From Brevundimonas goettingensis (GTDB taxonomy: Bacteria; Pseudomonadota; Alphaproteobacteria; Caulobacterales; Caulobacteraceae), in assembly GCF_017487405.1 (NCBI RefSeq), contig NZ_CP062222.1:2093001-2157000 (forward strand): 64,000 nucleotides of DNA, read 5' to 3'. Shown here piece after piece: positions 16,456-25,811 of this stretch. Under the pieces are notes generated by a model. The model ran no database searches, was not told where the DNA came from, and saw nothing but the letters and a program-made list of their open reading frames with translations. The stretch's first letter is position 1. Each line of letters opens with the position of its first letter. Both the position numbers and the translations under genes were made by a program.

Positions 16456-17670
16456 ATGGCGGCGATGAGTTTGGCCGAAGACTTTTGCCCCGTTCCCGAC
16501 ATGGCCCCCGCTGACATGGATCAGGCGGTCGAGGCCGCGCGTCTGGCGGTCGGGCTGCCCGTGGGATCGCGGATCGTCGCGGCCATGTCCGGCGGGGTGG
16601 ATTCCACCGTCGTCGCGGCCCTGCTGCACAAGGCGGGCTATGACGTCGTCGGCGTGACCCTGCAGCTCTACGACCACGGCGCGGCGCTCAAGAAGAAGGG
16701 CGCCTGCTGCGCCGGTCAGGACATTCACGACGCCCGTCTGGCCGCCGAGACCCTCGGCATCCCCCACTATGTGCTGGATTACGAAAGCCGGTTCCGCGAC
16801 GCGGTGATCGACCAGTTCGCCGACTCCTATCTGGCGGGACAGACGCCGGTTCCGTGCATTCGCTGCAACCAGACGGTCAAGTTCCGCGACCTGCTGGACG
16901 TCGCCCGGGATCTGGGCGCCGCAGCCATGGCCACGGGCCACTATGTCGGCCGCGCCGTCGGTCCGGACGGCCGCGCCCAGATGCGCAAGGCCATCGACCC
17001 CTCGCGTGACCAGTCCTATTTCCTGTTCGCCACCACCCCGGCCCAGCTCGACTATCTGCGCTTCCCGCTGGCGGGCCTCGAAAAGCCCCAGGTGCGCGGC
17101 GTCGCGGCCGAACTGGGTCTGCGGATCGCGGCCAAGCCGGACAGCCAGGACATCTGTTTCGTCCCCTCCGGTGACTACCGCACCCTGATCGACCGCCTGC
17201 GGCCGCAGGGGCGCGAAGCCGGCGAGATCGTGCACATGGACGGCCGGGTATTGGGCGCCCATTCGGGCATCACCGACTACACCATCGGCCAGCGCCGGGG
17301 CTTGAACGTCGCCGTGGGCGAGCCCCTGTTCGTGACGAAACTGGACCCGGAAAGGCGCCGCGTCATCGTCGGCCCGCGCGAAGCCCTGCTGACCGCCAGC
17401 CTGACGCTGGACGAAACCAACTGGCTGGGCGACCAAGCGGATATCGAGGCGGCGGCTTTGGCCGGAACGCCGGTGCTGGCGCGCGTCCGCTCGACCCGTC
17501 CCCCCTCCCCGGCAAAGCTGACGCTGACGGACGGTGTGATCGGCGTCGCCTTCGAGACCGGCGAAGAAGGCGTGGCCCCCGGTCAGGCCTGCGCGCTTTA
17601 CGACCCGACGGACCCCGACCGCCTGCTGGGCGGAGGCTTCATCCAGACCACGACGGCCTGCGTCGCCTGA
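16456..17670 (+). CDS. mnmA: tRNA-specific 2-thiouridylase MnmA
   Basis: The 404-residue protein has the PP-loop ATP-binding motif [14 protein letters not shown], the catalytic cysteine region [13 protein letters not shown] and the second catalytic cysteine in [14 protein letters not shown], plus GHYVGR and SRDQSYFLF. These identify MnmA (TrmU), which thiolates U34 of Lys, Glu and Gln tRNAs in the cytosol. The N-terminus may start at ATG 16456 or 16465, a difference of three residues. The gene stands alone after sciP, an order also known from Caulobacter relatives. Confidence 0.95.
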   Translation: MAAMSLAEDFCPVPDMAPADMDQAVEAARLAVGLPVGSRIVAAMSGGVDSTVVAALLHKAGYDVVGVTLQLYDHGAALKKKGACCAGQDIHDARLAAETLGIPHYVLDYESRFRDAVIDQFADSYLAGQTPVPCIRCNQTVKFRDLLDVARDLGAAAMATGHYVGRAVGPDGRAQMRKAIDPSRDQSYFLFATTPAQLDYLRFPLAGLEKPQVRGVAAELGLRIAAKPDSQDICFVPSGDYRTLIDRLRPQGREAGEIVHMDGRVLGAHSGITDYTIGQRRGLNVAVGEPLFVTKLDPERRRVIVGPREALLTASLTLDETNWLGDQADIEAAALAGTPVLARVRSTRPPSPAKLTLTDGVIGVAFETGEEGVAPGQACALYDPTDPDRLLGGGFIQTTTACVA

Positions 17671-17766
17671 TCGCAGACCAGCGTTCATTAAATCGACGAC
17701 AGGTTGCGTCCGAAATGCTGTGATGAAGGCTCAGGTAGTCATCATCCACACATCAAGGATCCGTCC

Positions 17767-19713
17767 ATGCGCGTCGTGACTCTGGTTTCCGCCCTCGCCC
17801 TCCTAGCCCCCGTGATGGCGACCGCAGCCTCCCCGGCCTTTGCGGAAGCGCCCGCGACGGCCCCCGCAACGGCAACCGCCCCAGGCATCTATACCGCCGC
17901 TCAGTTCTTCCAGACCCGCAACTACCGGGTCGGTGGTTTCGGGGCCGACGCCTTCACCCACGACGGCAAGTCGCTGCTGATCTCATCGGACGCGACCGGG
18001 ACCTTCAACGCCTACGCCCTGCCTCTGGCTGGCGGCGCCCCGGTCGCCCTGACGACCTCCACCACGGTCGCGACCAATGCGGTCAGCGCCTTTCCGAACG
18101 ATGACCGGATCCTTGTGACCCACGATGGTGGCGGCGACGAGCTGAACCACCTCTATGTCAGGGCCGCCGATGGGACCCTGACGGACATCACCCCCGGGGA
18201 GAAGCTGAAGGCCGATTTCCTCGGCTGGAATACCGACGGCCAGACCTTCTACGTCACTTCCAACAGCCGCGACCCGGAGGCGTTCGACCTGTACGCCTAT
18301 GACGCCGCGACCCTGACCCCGACCCGGGTGTTCGAGAACACCGGCGGCTATGTGATCGGCGGCGTATCCTATGACGGCCGCACCGTGGCGCTGACCAAGT
18401 CCCTGACCAGCGCCAACTCCGACCTCTATGTCGCCGATCTGTCGACGGGCGGAGCGCCAAAGCTGATTTCAGAGCACACCGGAAACATCGCCTTCGCAGT
18501 TTCGGACTTCACACCGGATTCAAAGGCCCTGATCTTCCTGACCGACGAGCATGGCGAGTTCACCCAAGCCTGGACCTATGACCTCGCCACCGGCGCCAAG
18601 GCCAAGCTGGCGGACGGAAACTGGGACGTATCCTTCGCCTTCTTCTCGCCCAGCGGGCGGTACCGGGTCTCTGCCCTGAACGCAGACGGCTCGACGGCCC
18701 TGACGATCCTGGACACCACCACCGGACGCCCGGTCGCCCTGAGCGGAGTTCCGGCCGGCGACCTCGGCGCCGTGCGCTTCAACGCTGACGAGAGCACCCT
18801 CGCCTTCACGGTCAACTCCGACACCTCGCCGTCCGATGTCTTCGTCGCCGACCTGGCGACCGGACAGGCTCGCCGGCTGACCACCGCTCTCAATCCCGAG
18901 ATCAAGGAGGCCGATCTCGTTCAGGCGACGGTCGTCCGCTATGCGGGCGAAGGCGGCGTGATGGTGCCCGGCATCCTCTACAAGCCCGCCGGCGCCTCGG
19001 CCGATCACCCCGCCCCGGCCATCGTCCTGGTTCACGGCGGTCCGGGCGGCCAGAGCCGCCGCGGCTATTCGGCCATGATCCAGCATCTCGTGAACCACGG
19101 CTATGCGATCCTGGCGGCGAACAACCGCGGGTCCAGCGGCTACGGAAAGACCTTCTTCCATCTGGACGACAAGCATCATGGAGAGGCCGACCTTCGCGAC
19201 ATCGTCGCCGGTGGCCAGTGGCTGCGGGAACAGGATTGGGTCGCGGACGACCAGGTCGCTGTGATGGGCGGCTCCTATGGCGGCTACATGACCGCGGCCG
19301 CCCTGGCCTTCCATCCGGACGCCTTCACCGCCGGGGTGGACATCTTCGGCGTCACCAACTGGGAGCGGACCCTGCAGTCGATCCCGGCCTGGTGGGGAGC
19401 CGAGCGCATCGCCCTGTATGACGAGATGGGCGACCCGGCGACAGACGCCGCCCGGCACCACGCCATCTCGCCCCTGTTCCACGCCGACCAGATCACCAAG
19501 CCTCTGCTGGTCGTTCAGGGCGAGAACGATCCGCGCGTGCTCAAGGTGGAGAGCGACGAACTGGTGGCCGCCGTCCGCGCGAACAATGTTCCGGTCGAAT
19601 ACGTCGTCTTCCCCGACGAGGGTCATGGCTTCCAGGGACGGGAGAACCGCATCACCGCCCAGGAAGCCTATCTGAAATTCCTGGACCAATATGTCCGAAA
19701 GGCAATCGAATAG
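17767..19713 (+). CDS. Secreted S9 family (prolyl oligopeptidase-type) serine peptidase
   Basis: The start at ATG 17767 gives a clear signal peptide (MRVVTLVSALALLAPVMATA, cleavage near ASPAFAEAP), so the product is periplasmic or secreted. Residues about 50-390 form a WD40/beta-propeller-like domain. The C-terminal alpha/beta hydrolase domain has LVHGGPGGQSRRGYS (oxyanion), MGGSYGGYMTAA with nucleophile Ser503, an acidic residue in VQGENDPRV and the histidine in DEGHGFQGRENR. It should cleave peptides or N-acylated peptides. Total length of 648 residues fits the family. An upstream extension of the frame lacks a signal peptide and is not favoured. Confidence 0.9.
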   Translation: MRVVTLVSALALLAPVMATAASPAFAEAPATAPATATAPGIYTAAQFFQTRNYRVGGFGADAFTHDGKSLLISSDATGTFNAYALPLAGGAPVALTTSTTVATNAVSAFPNDDRILVTHDGGGDELNHLYVRAADGTLTDITPGEKLKADFLGWNTDGQTFYVTSNSRDPEAFDLYAYDAATLTPTRVFENTGGYVIGGVSYDGRTVALTKSLTSANSDLYVADLSTGGAPKLISEHTGNIAFAVSDFTPDSKALIFLTDEHGEFTQAWTYDLATGAKAKLADGNWDVSFAFFSPSGRYRVSALNADGSTALTILDTTTGRPVALSGVPAGDLGAVRFNADESTLAFTVNSDTSPSDVFVADLATGQARRLTTALNPEIKEADLVQATVVRYAGEGGVMVPGILYKPAGASADHPAPAIVLVHGGPGGQSRRGYSAMIQHLVNHGYAILAANNRGSSGYGKTFFHLDDKHHGEADLRDIVAGGQWLREQDWVADDQVAVMGGSYGGYMTAAALAFHPDAFTAGVDIFGVTNWERTLQSIPAWWGAERIALYDEMGDPATDAARHHAISPLFHADQITKPLLVVQGENDPRVLKVESDELVAAVRANNVPVEYVVFPDEGHGFQGRENRITAQEAYLKFLDQYVRKAIE

Positions 19714-19743
19714 GGCGCGCATTCCGCGTCAAGGGATGACGTG

Positions 19744-19772
19744 AGCCGGTCGTCAGCGATGCGCGGCCGGCT
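19744..19772 (+). terminator. Possible terminator after the S9 peptidase gene
   Basis: An AGCCGG/CCGGCT inverted repeat (19744-19749 and 19767-19772) with a 17-base loop is followed by ttcg. It lies between the peptidase stop and the convergent permease gene. Confidence 0.4.
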
Positions 19773-19786
19773 TTCGTCGTTGAGGA

Positions 19787-21121
19787 TCAGCCCGCCGGCC
19801 GCTTGCCGCGCGTCAGCCACCAGCCGACCACCGTCAGCACCGCCAGGGCCGCGAAGGCCTCCAGCGAGGTGACCGGGTCCTCGCGCACGAAGGCGACGAA
19901 CAGGGCCAGGTTGATCACCAGGGCGACGATGGCCGGGAGAGGATAGAGAGGCATCCGGTACGGCCGCTCCAGATCCGGCTCCTTGCGGCGCAGGACGATG
20001 ACCGCGGCGTTCACCGCCACCCCCATCAGAGCGAGGATGGAGGTCGAGAAGGCCAGCAGCGTCTCATAGACCCCGATCAGGGCCAGACCCCCGCCGACCA
20101 CGACCGTGGCGATCAGGGCCGCGATCGGCGTCCCGACGCGCGTCACCCGCGTCAGAGGCGTGATCTCGAATTCCCGCGCCATGGCGAACAGGACGCGGGG
20201 GAAGACCATGACCATGGCGTTGATGATGGTCACCAGGGCGATAAGGCTGATGCCGGTGACGATGGGATCGGCCGCCGCGCCAAACACCCGCTCCGCCGCA
20301 TCGGCCGCGACCAGATTGGAGCCCGCCATCTCGGCCGGCGTCATGACGTGCAGCAGGGCGAGGTTCACCAGCACATAGATGCCGGTGACCACGGCGATGC
20401 CGGAAAAGGTGGCGCGGGCGATGGCCTTGGCGGGGTCGCGGACCTCTTCGCAGAAATAGGCGGCGGAGTTCCAGCCCTGATAGGTGCCGAAGATAGCGCG
20501 CAGGGCCACGACAATGCCGCTGATCGTCAGGGCCGTCGCCATGCCGGGCGAGACCGGGGTCGCGACCGGCTCGCCGCGCGGCGCCAGCAGCAAACCGGCG
20601 ATCAGCAGCAGGAACAGCACCGCCTTGATCGCGCTGCCGACCTCCTGCGAGCGGCCACCGATCTTCGTGCCGAGCGATTGAACGACGCCGACCACGCAGA
20701 CCAGCAGCAGGGCGATGATGCCCAGCGGCAGGCTGGTCGCGATGCCGAGGCGATGGATGTATTCCGCGAACACCACCGAGACGAAGGCGATGCCGCCCAT
20801 ATTGCCCAGCCAGTCGGCGATGCCGACGGCCAGGCCGCCCATGGAGCCATAGGTCCGACGCGCGAAGATGAAAGGACCGCCGGTCTTGCGGATCGAAGAG
20901 GCCAGTTCGACCGTCGACATGGCGTCGATCCAGGCGATGAGCCCGCCCAGCAGCCAAAGGCCGATGATGACGAACGGCGTCTTTCCGCCCTCGGCGACCA
21001 CGCCCGGGCTGCGCAGAATCCCCTGACCGATGGTGCCGCCGACGATGACGGCCACCCCGAAGGCGACCCCCAGCACGCGCAACAGATGGCCGCGATCGGC
21101 CCCGCCGTCTTCGGTCGTCAT
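19787..21121 (-). CDS. APC superfamily amino acid permease
   Basis: The 444-residue membrane protein has about twelve hydrophobic segments. The first has VGGTIGQGILRSPGVVAE, matching the glycine-rich unwound helix 1 of APC amino acid transporters. Further hallmarks are FIFARRTYGSMGGLAVGIAD and FGTYQGWNSAAYFCEEVRDP. It should import amino acids or amines by proton or exchange coupling, but the substrate cannot be read from sequence. I chose ATG 21121. An upstream GTG at 21145 is in frame but would need an unusual start. A GGCAAG/CTTGCC hairpin (21134-21150) lies just upstream. Confidence 0.88.
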   Translation of the reverse strand: MTTEDGGADRGHLLRVLGVAFGVAVIVGGTIGQGILRSPGVVAEGGKTPFVIIGLWLLGGLIAWIDAMSTVELASSIRKTGGPFIFARRTYGSMGGLAVGIADWLGNMGGIAFVSVVFAEYIHRLGIATSLPLGIIALLLVCVVGVVQSLGTKIGGRSQEVGSAIKAVLFLLLIAGLLLAPRGEPVATPVSPGMATALTISGIVVALRAIFGTYQGWNSAAYFCEEVRDPAKAIARATFSGIAVVTGIYVLVNLALLHVMTPAEMAGSNLVAADAAERVFGAAADPIVTGISLIALVTIINAMVMVFPRVLFAMAREFEITPLTRVTRVGTPIAALIATVVVGGGLALIGVYETLLAFSTSILALMGVAVNAAVIVLRRKEPDLERPYRMPLYPLPAIVALVINLALFVAFVREDPVTSLEAFAALAVLTVVGWWLTRGKRPAG

Positions 21122-21208
21122 GGCAATATCCCCGGCAAGCCCCACTTGCCTAGGTTCGATAGATCACCGATGGCGGCGGGGATCAATGATTCCGGCGGGG
21201 GCGGATGC

Positions 21209-22339
21209 TCAGTCCAGAGACGGATTGATCAGATATTTCTCGCCCGTGGCGCGGCGGTTGTAGACGGCGATGACCTCGGGCCTGAGCACATCGTGCAGGG
21301 AGATTTCGCCGGCATAGGCGCTGGCGAAGGTGGTCTTGAGCTCGGCGACGACCCTCTGGCGAAGGGCTCCGCGACGTTCGGCCGACAGGCCCGCGTAGCG
21401 CGGGGTCAGCAACCAGCCCCCGACGCCCCAGGACAGGCCGAACGCCCGGTTCAGCTCGGTCGGGCTCGTGTCCAGCGCCCCGTAGATATAGACCTGTTTG
21501 TACACAGAGGAGCCGTAGCGGCTGTAGGTGGTCGCGGTGCGGTTCGCCGCCGCCTCCATGCCCGTCAGGATCTGGCCTGCTAGCCGCCCGCCGCCGATGG
21601 CGTCGAAGGCCAGGGTCGCGCCGGTCGCCACCAGGGCCTCCATCAACTCGCTCATGAAGTCCGGCGAGGTCGAGTTGACGATATGGACCGCGCCCAGCGC
21701 GCGCAGGATCTCGGCCTGGGCCTCGCTGCGGACGATGTTCACGAGGGAGATGCCGTCCTTGAGGCAGAGCTTGTTCAGCATCTGGCCGAGGTTGGAGGCC
21801 GCCGCCGTGTGGACCAGGGCCGTGTGGCCTTCGGCCCGCATCGTCTCGACCATGCACAGGGCCGTCAGCGGATTGACGAAACAGGAGGCGCCGTCGGCGG
21901 CCGTCGCATCGGCGGGCAGAGGCAGGGCCGGGTCGGCGCGCAGGGTGCGGTACTGGGCGTACATCTCGCCGCCGAGAATGGCGACCGTCTTGCCGATCAG
22001 GGCCTGGGCCGCCGGGCTATCGCCCGCAGCGACCACGACGCCCGCGCCTTCGTTGCCGACCGGCATGGACTCGCCGAGCCGGCCCGCCATGGCGCGCAGG
22101 CCCGACGCGGGCACGTCGGCGACGGTGACAGCGCCCTCGACGCGGGCGGTGCTCATATCCGCCGCCCCGACCAGCAGGCCCAGGTCGGACGGGTTGATCG
22201 GCGTGGCCTGGATTTGCACCACGATCTCGTCGGGCCCGGGCGCCGCGACCGAAACCTCGGCCAGCGACAGCTCCAGCCGTCCGTCAGCCGTGATCAACGA
22301 CCGGAGCTGAAGCCCGGTCGCGGGAAGGGATTGGGTCAT
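21209..22339 (-). CDS. Zinc-independent medium-chain dehydrogenase/quinone oxidoreductase-like protein
   Basis: The 376-residue protein has the MDR layout: an N-terminal GroES-like domain with IVVQIQATPINPSDLGLLVG and GNEGAGVVVAAG, then a Rossmann domain with LVHTAAASNLGQMLNKLC and FDAIGGGRLAGQIL. It lacks the zinc-binding cysteine cluster, which groups it with quinone oxidoreductases and enoyl reductases. It should use NAD(P)H on a small unsaturated or quinone substrate. It lies 48 bases downstream of an HxlR regulator on the same strand. HxlR genes often control such reductases, so the two probably form an operon. Confidence 0.85.
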   Translation of the reverse strand: MTQSLPATGLQLRSLITADGRLELSLAEVSVAAPGPDEIVVQIQATPINPSDLGLLVGAADMSTARVEGAVTVADVPASGLRAMAGRLGESMPVGNEGAGVVVAAGDSPAAQALIGKTVAILGGEMYAQYRTLRADPALPLPADATAADGASCFVNPLTALCMVETMRAEGHTALVHTAAASNLGQMLNKLCLKDGISLVNIVRSEAQAEILRALGAVHIVNSTSPDFMSELMEALVATGATLAFDAIGGGRLAGQILTGMEAAANRTATTYSRYGSSVYKQVYIYGALDTSPTELNRAFGLSWGVGGWLLTPRYAGLSAERRGALRQRVVAELKTTFASAYAGEISLHDVLRPEVIAVYNRRATGEKYLINPSLD

Positions 22340-22387
22340 GGGAACTCCGGTTGAAAGCCGACGCCGCTGAAAGTCGACGTATGGGCG

Positions 22388-22894
22388 TCAGGCGGCCTCT
22401 TCGTCCGCCGTCACGTCCCTGGGCATGACGTCGCCAACGGTCGGACGGTTGGCCTTGCGGGTCAGGACGATGTCGCGGCCTTTCACGATCTCCTCGCAAT
22501 GGGCGCAGGCAATGCGGGGGTTCAGGGTGTGGCCGCAGGTCTTGTGGACCAGATCCACGCCGCTGTCGGTGTCGCCATAGACATGCTTGTTGCCCCAGGC
22601 GTGCAGGGTCACCAGCACCGCCGACAGGTCCTTGCCCTTGGCGGTCAGGACGTATTCGTTGCGCGGCGGCCGTTCGGAATAGAGGCGCGGCTCCAGCACC
22701 CCGTGCTGGACGAGGGTCTTCAGCCGGGCGGCCAGGACGTTGCGGGCCACGCCCAGCCGCTCCTGCCACTGCTCGAAGCGGGTCAGGCCCTGAAACGCAT
22801 CGCGGATCACCAGCAGGGTCCACGGATCGCCGATCACTTCCAGCGTCGCGGCGATGGAACAGCTTTGTTTTGAATAGTCTGCGGTACGGCCCAT
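22388..22894 (-). CDS. HxlR-family transcriptional regulator
   Basis: The true start is the ATG at 22894; the longer open frame upstream overlaps a divergent gene and regulatory DNA. The 168-residue protein starts MGRTADYSKQSCSIAATLEV and has the winged-helix core IGDPWTLLVIRDAFQGLTRF, then GVARNVLAARLKTL and RNEYVLTAKGKDL. These are diagnostic of HxlR/DUF24 regulators, which often sense reactive aldehydes or quinones through the N-terminal cysteine (Cys11 here). A C-terminal extension has two CxxC-like pairs (KTCGHTLNPRIACAHCEE), which could bind a metal. It probably controls itself and the oxidoreductase downstream. Confidence 0.9.
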   Translation of the reverse strand: MGRTADYSKQSCSIAATLEVIGDPWTLLVIRDAFQGLTRFEQWQERLGVARNVLAARLKTLVQHGVLEPRLYSERPPRNEYVLTAKGKDLSAVLVTLHAWGNKHVYGDTDSGVDLVHKTCGHTLNPRIACAHCEEIVKGRDIVLTRKANRPTVGDVMPRDVTADEEAA

Positions 22895-22917
22895 GGACGG
22901 AAGGTGACGCCGCGTAA

Positions 22918-22980
22918 CCACTTTTGCAAGTGGGTTGCCAAACTGAACCCTCTGCGTCAGTCTCGTTTGGCAACTGACGC
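22918..22980. promoter_or_regulatory. Cluster of three inverted repeats in the HxlR/thioesterase divergent region
   Basis: Three inverted repeats follow one another: CCACTT/AAGTGG (22918-22923 and 22928-22933), GTTGCCAAAC/GTTTGGCAAC (22934-22943 and 22965-22974, perfect 10-base arms) and GCGTCAG/CTGACGC (22954-22960 and 22974-22980). The last two interlock, so only one can fold at a time. They lie 24-86 bases upstream of the HxlR start and are the best candidates for its operator. Confidence 0.6.
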
Positions 22981-23086
22981 GACGCAAAATCCCAATTGGG
23001 GGTTGGCGGCGTTTCCTGCATTCCTCGACTGACACGGGCGGAGGCCAGTCTTCCGCCCGTCTCCTTTGGACGCTAAGCCGCCTGTC

Positions 23087-23947
23087 ATGACCCTGCACCG
23101 CCTCGCCGAAGCCCTCACACTGTCGCCCGGCCCGGAGGGGCTGACCGGCGCGGTTCAGGGAGACTTTTCCAACGGCCCCAGCGGTTATCCGCCCGAAAAA
23201 GGCTTTCCGTTTGGCGGCCTTCTGGCCGGGCTGACCGCCCTGGCCCTTCGCCAGGGTCTGGAGCTCACCGCGCCGCTGCGCAGCCTCTCGATCCAGTATC
23301 TCTCGGCGCCGGCCTATGACACGCCGATCGTCTTCGCCCCCCGGATACTGCGGGCCGGGCGAAGCGTCGCCTATGCCGCGTTGGAGGCCCGTCAGGGCGA
23401 TCGCCTGACCCATCACGCCCAGGCCACCTATGGCGCCGATGATCCCCATGCCGTCCGCGTGGCGGGCCCGATCGTCCCCCCGCCGCCGCTCGACGGCATC
23501 GCACCCGATCGAACGCTCAGCGGCCCGATGGCGCCCCACTTCGCCCAGCATGTCGAATACCGACTCGATACCGGTCCCAGTCTTCTTCAGGGCCTGCCGG
23601 GTCATCAGGCGGGCGAGCGGCTGTGGATGCGAACCCGCGACGGCGCTCCGTTGGACGAGGTCCGGCTGTGCTACCTGATGGACGCCCTTTATCCTCCCGC
23701 CTGGACTGCGATTACGCGTCCTGCTGGGATGGCCACAGTCGATCTGCGCTATGATTTCATCGCCGATCCGACGCCTGACACTGCGCCGCACGGCTGGGCT
23801 TTCTTCGAATTCTCGCTGGTTGATCTCGGCGGCGGCTGGACCGTGGACGATCTGACGGTGCGGGACGGCGCCGGAAACATCCTGGCCGTCGGCCGCCAGC
23901 GCCGGAAGCTGGCCCCGGCCCGACCGCCGCGCGGCGAGCGCGGCTGA
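23087..23947 (+). CDS. Acyl-CoA thioesterase family protein (double hot-dog)
   Basis: The chosen ATG at 23087 gives a 286-residue protein (a TTG at 23066 is in frame but weaker). The first half has GYPPEKGFPFGGLLAGLTAL and PLRSLSIQYLSAPAYDTPIV, followed by the segment GRSVAYAALEARQGDRLTHH. The second half has TVDLRYDFIADP and a WAFFEFSLVDLGGGWTVDD stretch. This is the tandem hot-dog layout of the TesB/4HBT_3 family that hydrolyses acyl-CoA thioesters. It is divergent from the HxlR gene and upstream of a thiolase, so a role in acyl-CoA turnover is plausible. The exact substrate is unknown. Confidence 0.78.
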   Translation: MTLHRLAEALTLSPGPEGLTGAVQGDFSNGPSGYPPEKGFPFGGLLAGLTALALRQGLELTAPLRSLSIQYLSAPAYDTPIVFAPRILRAGRSVAYAALEARQGDRLTHHAQATYGADDPHAVRVAGPIVPPPPLDGIAPDRTLSGPMAPHFAQHVEYRLDTGPSLLQGLPGHQAGERLWMRTRDGAPLDEVRLCYLMDALYPPAWTAITRPAGMATVDLRYDFIADPTPDTAPHGWAFFEFSLVDLGGGWTVDDLTVRDGAGNILAVGRQRRKLAPARPPRGERG

Positions 23948-24050
23948 CTGAGCCGACCGGCTGTTTCATCGTGCAGACCGCCGCAGCGCTTGAACCCGAC
24001 GACCAGACCGACGATCTAGGCCCCAACACATCTCCGCAAGGACATCCCCC

Positions 24051-25253
24051 GTGACCGCTTCCCCCGACGCTTCCAAAGACCCCGTCGTCATCGTCTCCTT
24101 CGCCCGCACGCCGATGGGCGGCTTCCAGGGCGCCTTCGCGGGCGTGAAGTCGACCGAACTGGGCGCCACGGCCGTCAAGGCCGCGGTCGAGCGCGCCGGC
24201 GTCGCCCCGGAGAAGATCGACCAGATCTATATGGGCTGCGTCCTGCCCGCCGGTCTGGGCCAGGCCCCGGCGCGTCAGGCGGCGCTCGGCGCCGGCCTGC
24301 CCAAATCGGTCGAGGCCACGACCCTGAACAAGATGTGCGGCTCGGGCCTGCAGGCCGTGATGATGGCCAGCGACAGCCTTGCCGCCGGGTCGGCCGACAT
24401 CATCGTGGCGGGCGGCATGGAATCCATGACCGGCGCCCCCTTCCTGATGAACAAGCACCGCGCCGGGGCCCGCATCGGCCATGACGTCATCGTCGACTCG
24501 ATGATGATGGACGGTCTGGAAGACGCCTATGACGCCGGCAAGCCGATGGGCTCCTTCGCCGAGGACTCGGCCCGGACCTATCAGTTCACCCGCGAGGCCC
24601 AGGACGCCTATGCGGTCGAGAGCCTGAACCGCGCCGTCGCCGCGATCGCGAACGGATCGTTCAAGGCCGAGATTACCCCGGTCGAGGTCGCGGGCCGAAA
24701 GGGGACCGTCACCGTCTCCGAGGACGAACAGCCCGGCAAGGCCATGCCCGAGAAGATCCCGGGCCTGAAGCCCGCCTTCGCCAAGGACGGCACCATCACC
24801 GCCGCCTCCTCGGCCTCGATCTCGGACGGCGCGGCGGCCCTCGTCATGACGCGCGAGAGCGTGGCAAGGGCCATGGGCCTGCCCATCGTCGCCCGCGTCG
24901 TCAGCCATTCGGCCCACGCCCACGAGCCGGGCCTGTTCACCACCGCCCCCGTGCCCGCCATCCAGAAGGCGCTCAAAAAGGCCGGCTGGTCGGTCGAGGA
25001 TGTCGATCTGTGGGAGGTCAACGAGGCCTTCGCCATCGTCCCGATGATCGCCATGCAGGAGCTGGGCATCGACCACGCGAAGCTGAACGTGAACGGCGGT
25101 GCGACGGCCTTGGGCCACCCCATCGGCGCCTCGGGCGCCCGCGTCCTGGCCACCCTGCTTGGCGCGCTTCAGGCGCGGGGCGGAACGAAGGGCGTGGCGT
25201 CCCTGTGCATCGGTGGCGGCGAGGCCGTGGCCATGGCGGTCGAACTGGTCTGA
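24051..25253 (+). CDS. Acetyl-CoA C-acetyltransferase (thiolase)
   Basis: The 400-residue protein carries all thiolase motifs: NKMCGSGLQAVMMA with the acyl-accepting Cys96, WEVNEAFAIVPMIAMQ, GGATALGHPIGASGARVL with the catalytic histidine, and the C-terminal SLCIGGGEAVAMAVE with the second cysteine. It should condense or cleave acetoacetyl-CoA, as in the PhaA/AtoB group. With the CoA-transferase at the window start it could complete acetoacetate use, though the two are 23 kb apart. A hairpin follows the stop codon. Confidence 0.94.
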   Translation: MTASPDASKDPVVIVSFARTPMGGFQGAFAGVKSTELGATAVKAAVERAGVAPEKIDQIYMGCVLPAGLGQAPARQAALGAGLPKSVEATTLNKMCGSGLQAVMMASDSLAAGSADIIVAGGMESMTGAPFLMNKHRAGARIGHDVIVDSMMMDGLEDAYDAGKPMGSFAEDSARTYQFTREAQDAYAVESLNRAVAAIANGSFKAEITPVEVAGRKGTVTVSEDEQPGKAMPEKIPGLKPAFAKDGTITAASSASISDGAAALVMTRESVARAMGLPIVARVVSHSAHAHEPGLFTTAPVPAIQKALKKAGWSVEDVDLWEVNEAFAIVPMIAMQELGIDHAKLNVNGGATALGHPIGASGARVLATLLGALQARGGTKGVASLCIGGGEAVAMAVELV

Positions 25254-25259
25254 CCTTTC

Positions 25260-25289
25260 GACGGCAAGCTGGACCCGCAGCCTGCCGTC
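25260..25289 (+). terminator. Hairpin after the thiolase gene
   Basis: GACGGCA (25260-25266) pairs with TGCCGTC (25283-25289), and an inner GCT/AGC pair extends the stem. No T tract follows, so termination activity is uncertain. Confidence 0.45.
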
Positions 25290-25444
25290 CGGTCCGCCTC
25301 CATGAGGCGGCTGAGGGCGTTGGGTCCGGTGGCCAGCACGATCATCACGGCGACTCTGCGACTGCGAATAGTTCTCAAGATTGCGCGCGAGCGCTCCGTG
25401 TGGCAAGCCCCTTTTCGGCGGCTTTTTCAGAACGGACCAAGAAC

Positions 25445-25789
25445 ATGCGTGAAGACGGCAAGCTGGACTATTTGGAATTCCCCGCGACCGACGTCGGTCC
25501 GCTGAAGGCCTTCTACGGCTCCGCTTTCGGCTGGAAGTTCCAGGACTATGGCCCTGAGTACGCCGCCTTCAGCGAAGGACTGGACGGCGGCTTCAACGCC
25601 GATCCGGGCGCGGATGCGATTAGCGCCCCCCTGCCCGTCCTCTTCGTCCACGACCTCGAAGCCCTGCTGGCCAGGGTAGAGGCGGCGGGCGGCACGGTGG
25701 TCAAGCCGATCTTCGCCTTCCCCGGCGGGCGGCGCTTCCACTTCAAGGATCCCGCCGGCAACGAACTGGCGGTCTGGTCCGAGACCTGA
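25445..25789 (+). CDS. VOC (glyoxalase/bleomycin resistance) family protein
   Basis: The 114-residue protein starts at ATG 25445, after an unrelated open stretch. It begins MREDGKLDYLEFPATDV and continues KAFYGSAFGWKFQDYG, then has a second beta-alpha unit with FVHDLEALLARVEAAGGTV and FAFPGGRRFHFKDPAGNELA. This is the usual single VOC domain, whose members bind a metal and act on small molecules or serve as binding proteins. Metal ligands cannot be fixed with certainty; Glu11, His and Glu at the C-terminal end are candidates. It stands alone, and its function is not known. Confidence 0.85.
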   Translation: MREDGKLDYLEFPATDVGPLKAFYGSAFGWKFQDYGPEYAAFSEGLDGGFNADPGADAISAPLPVLFVHDLEALLARVEAAGGTVVKPIFAFPGGRRFHFKDPAGNELAVWSET

Positions 25790-25811
25790 GACCTGGTTGG
25801 CGTCGACAGGC

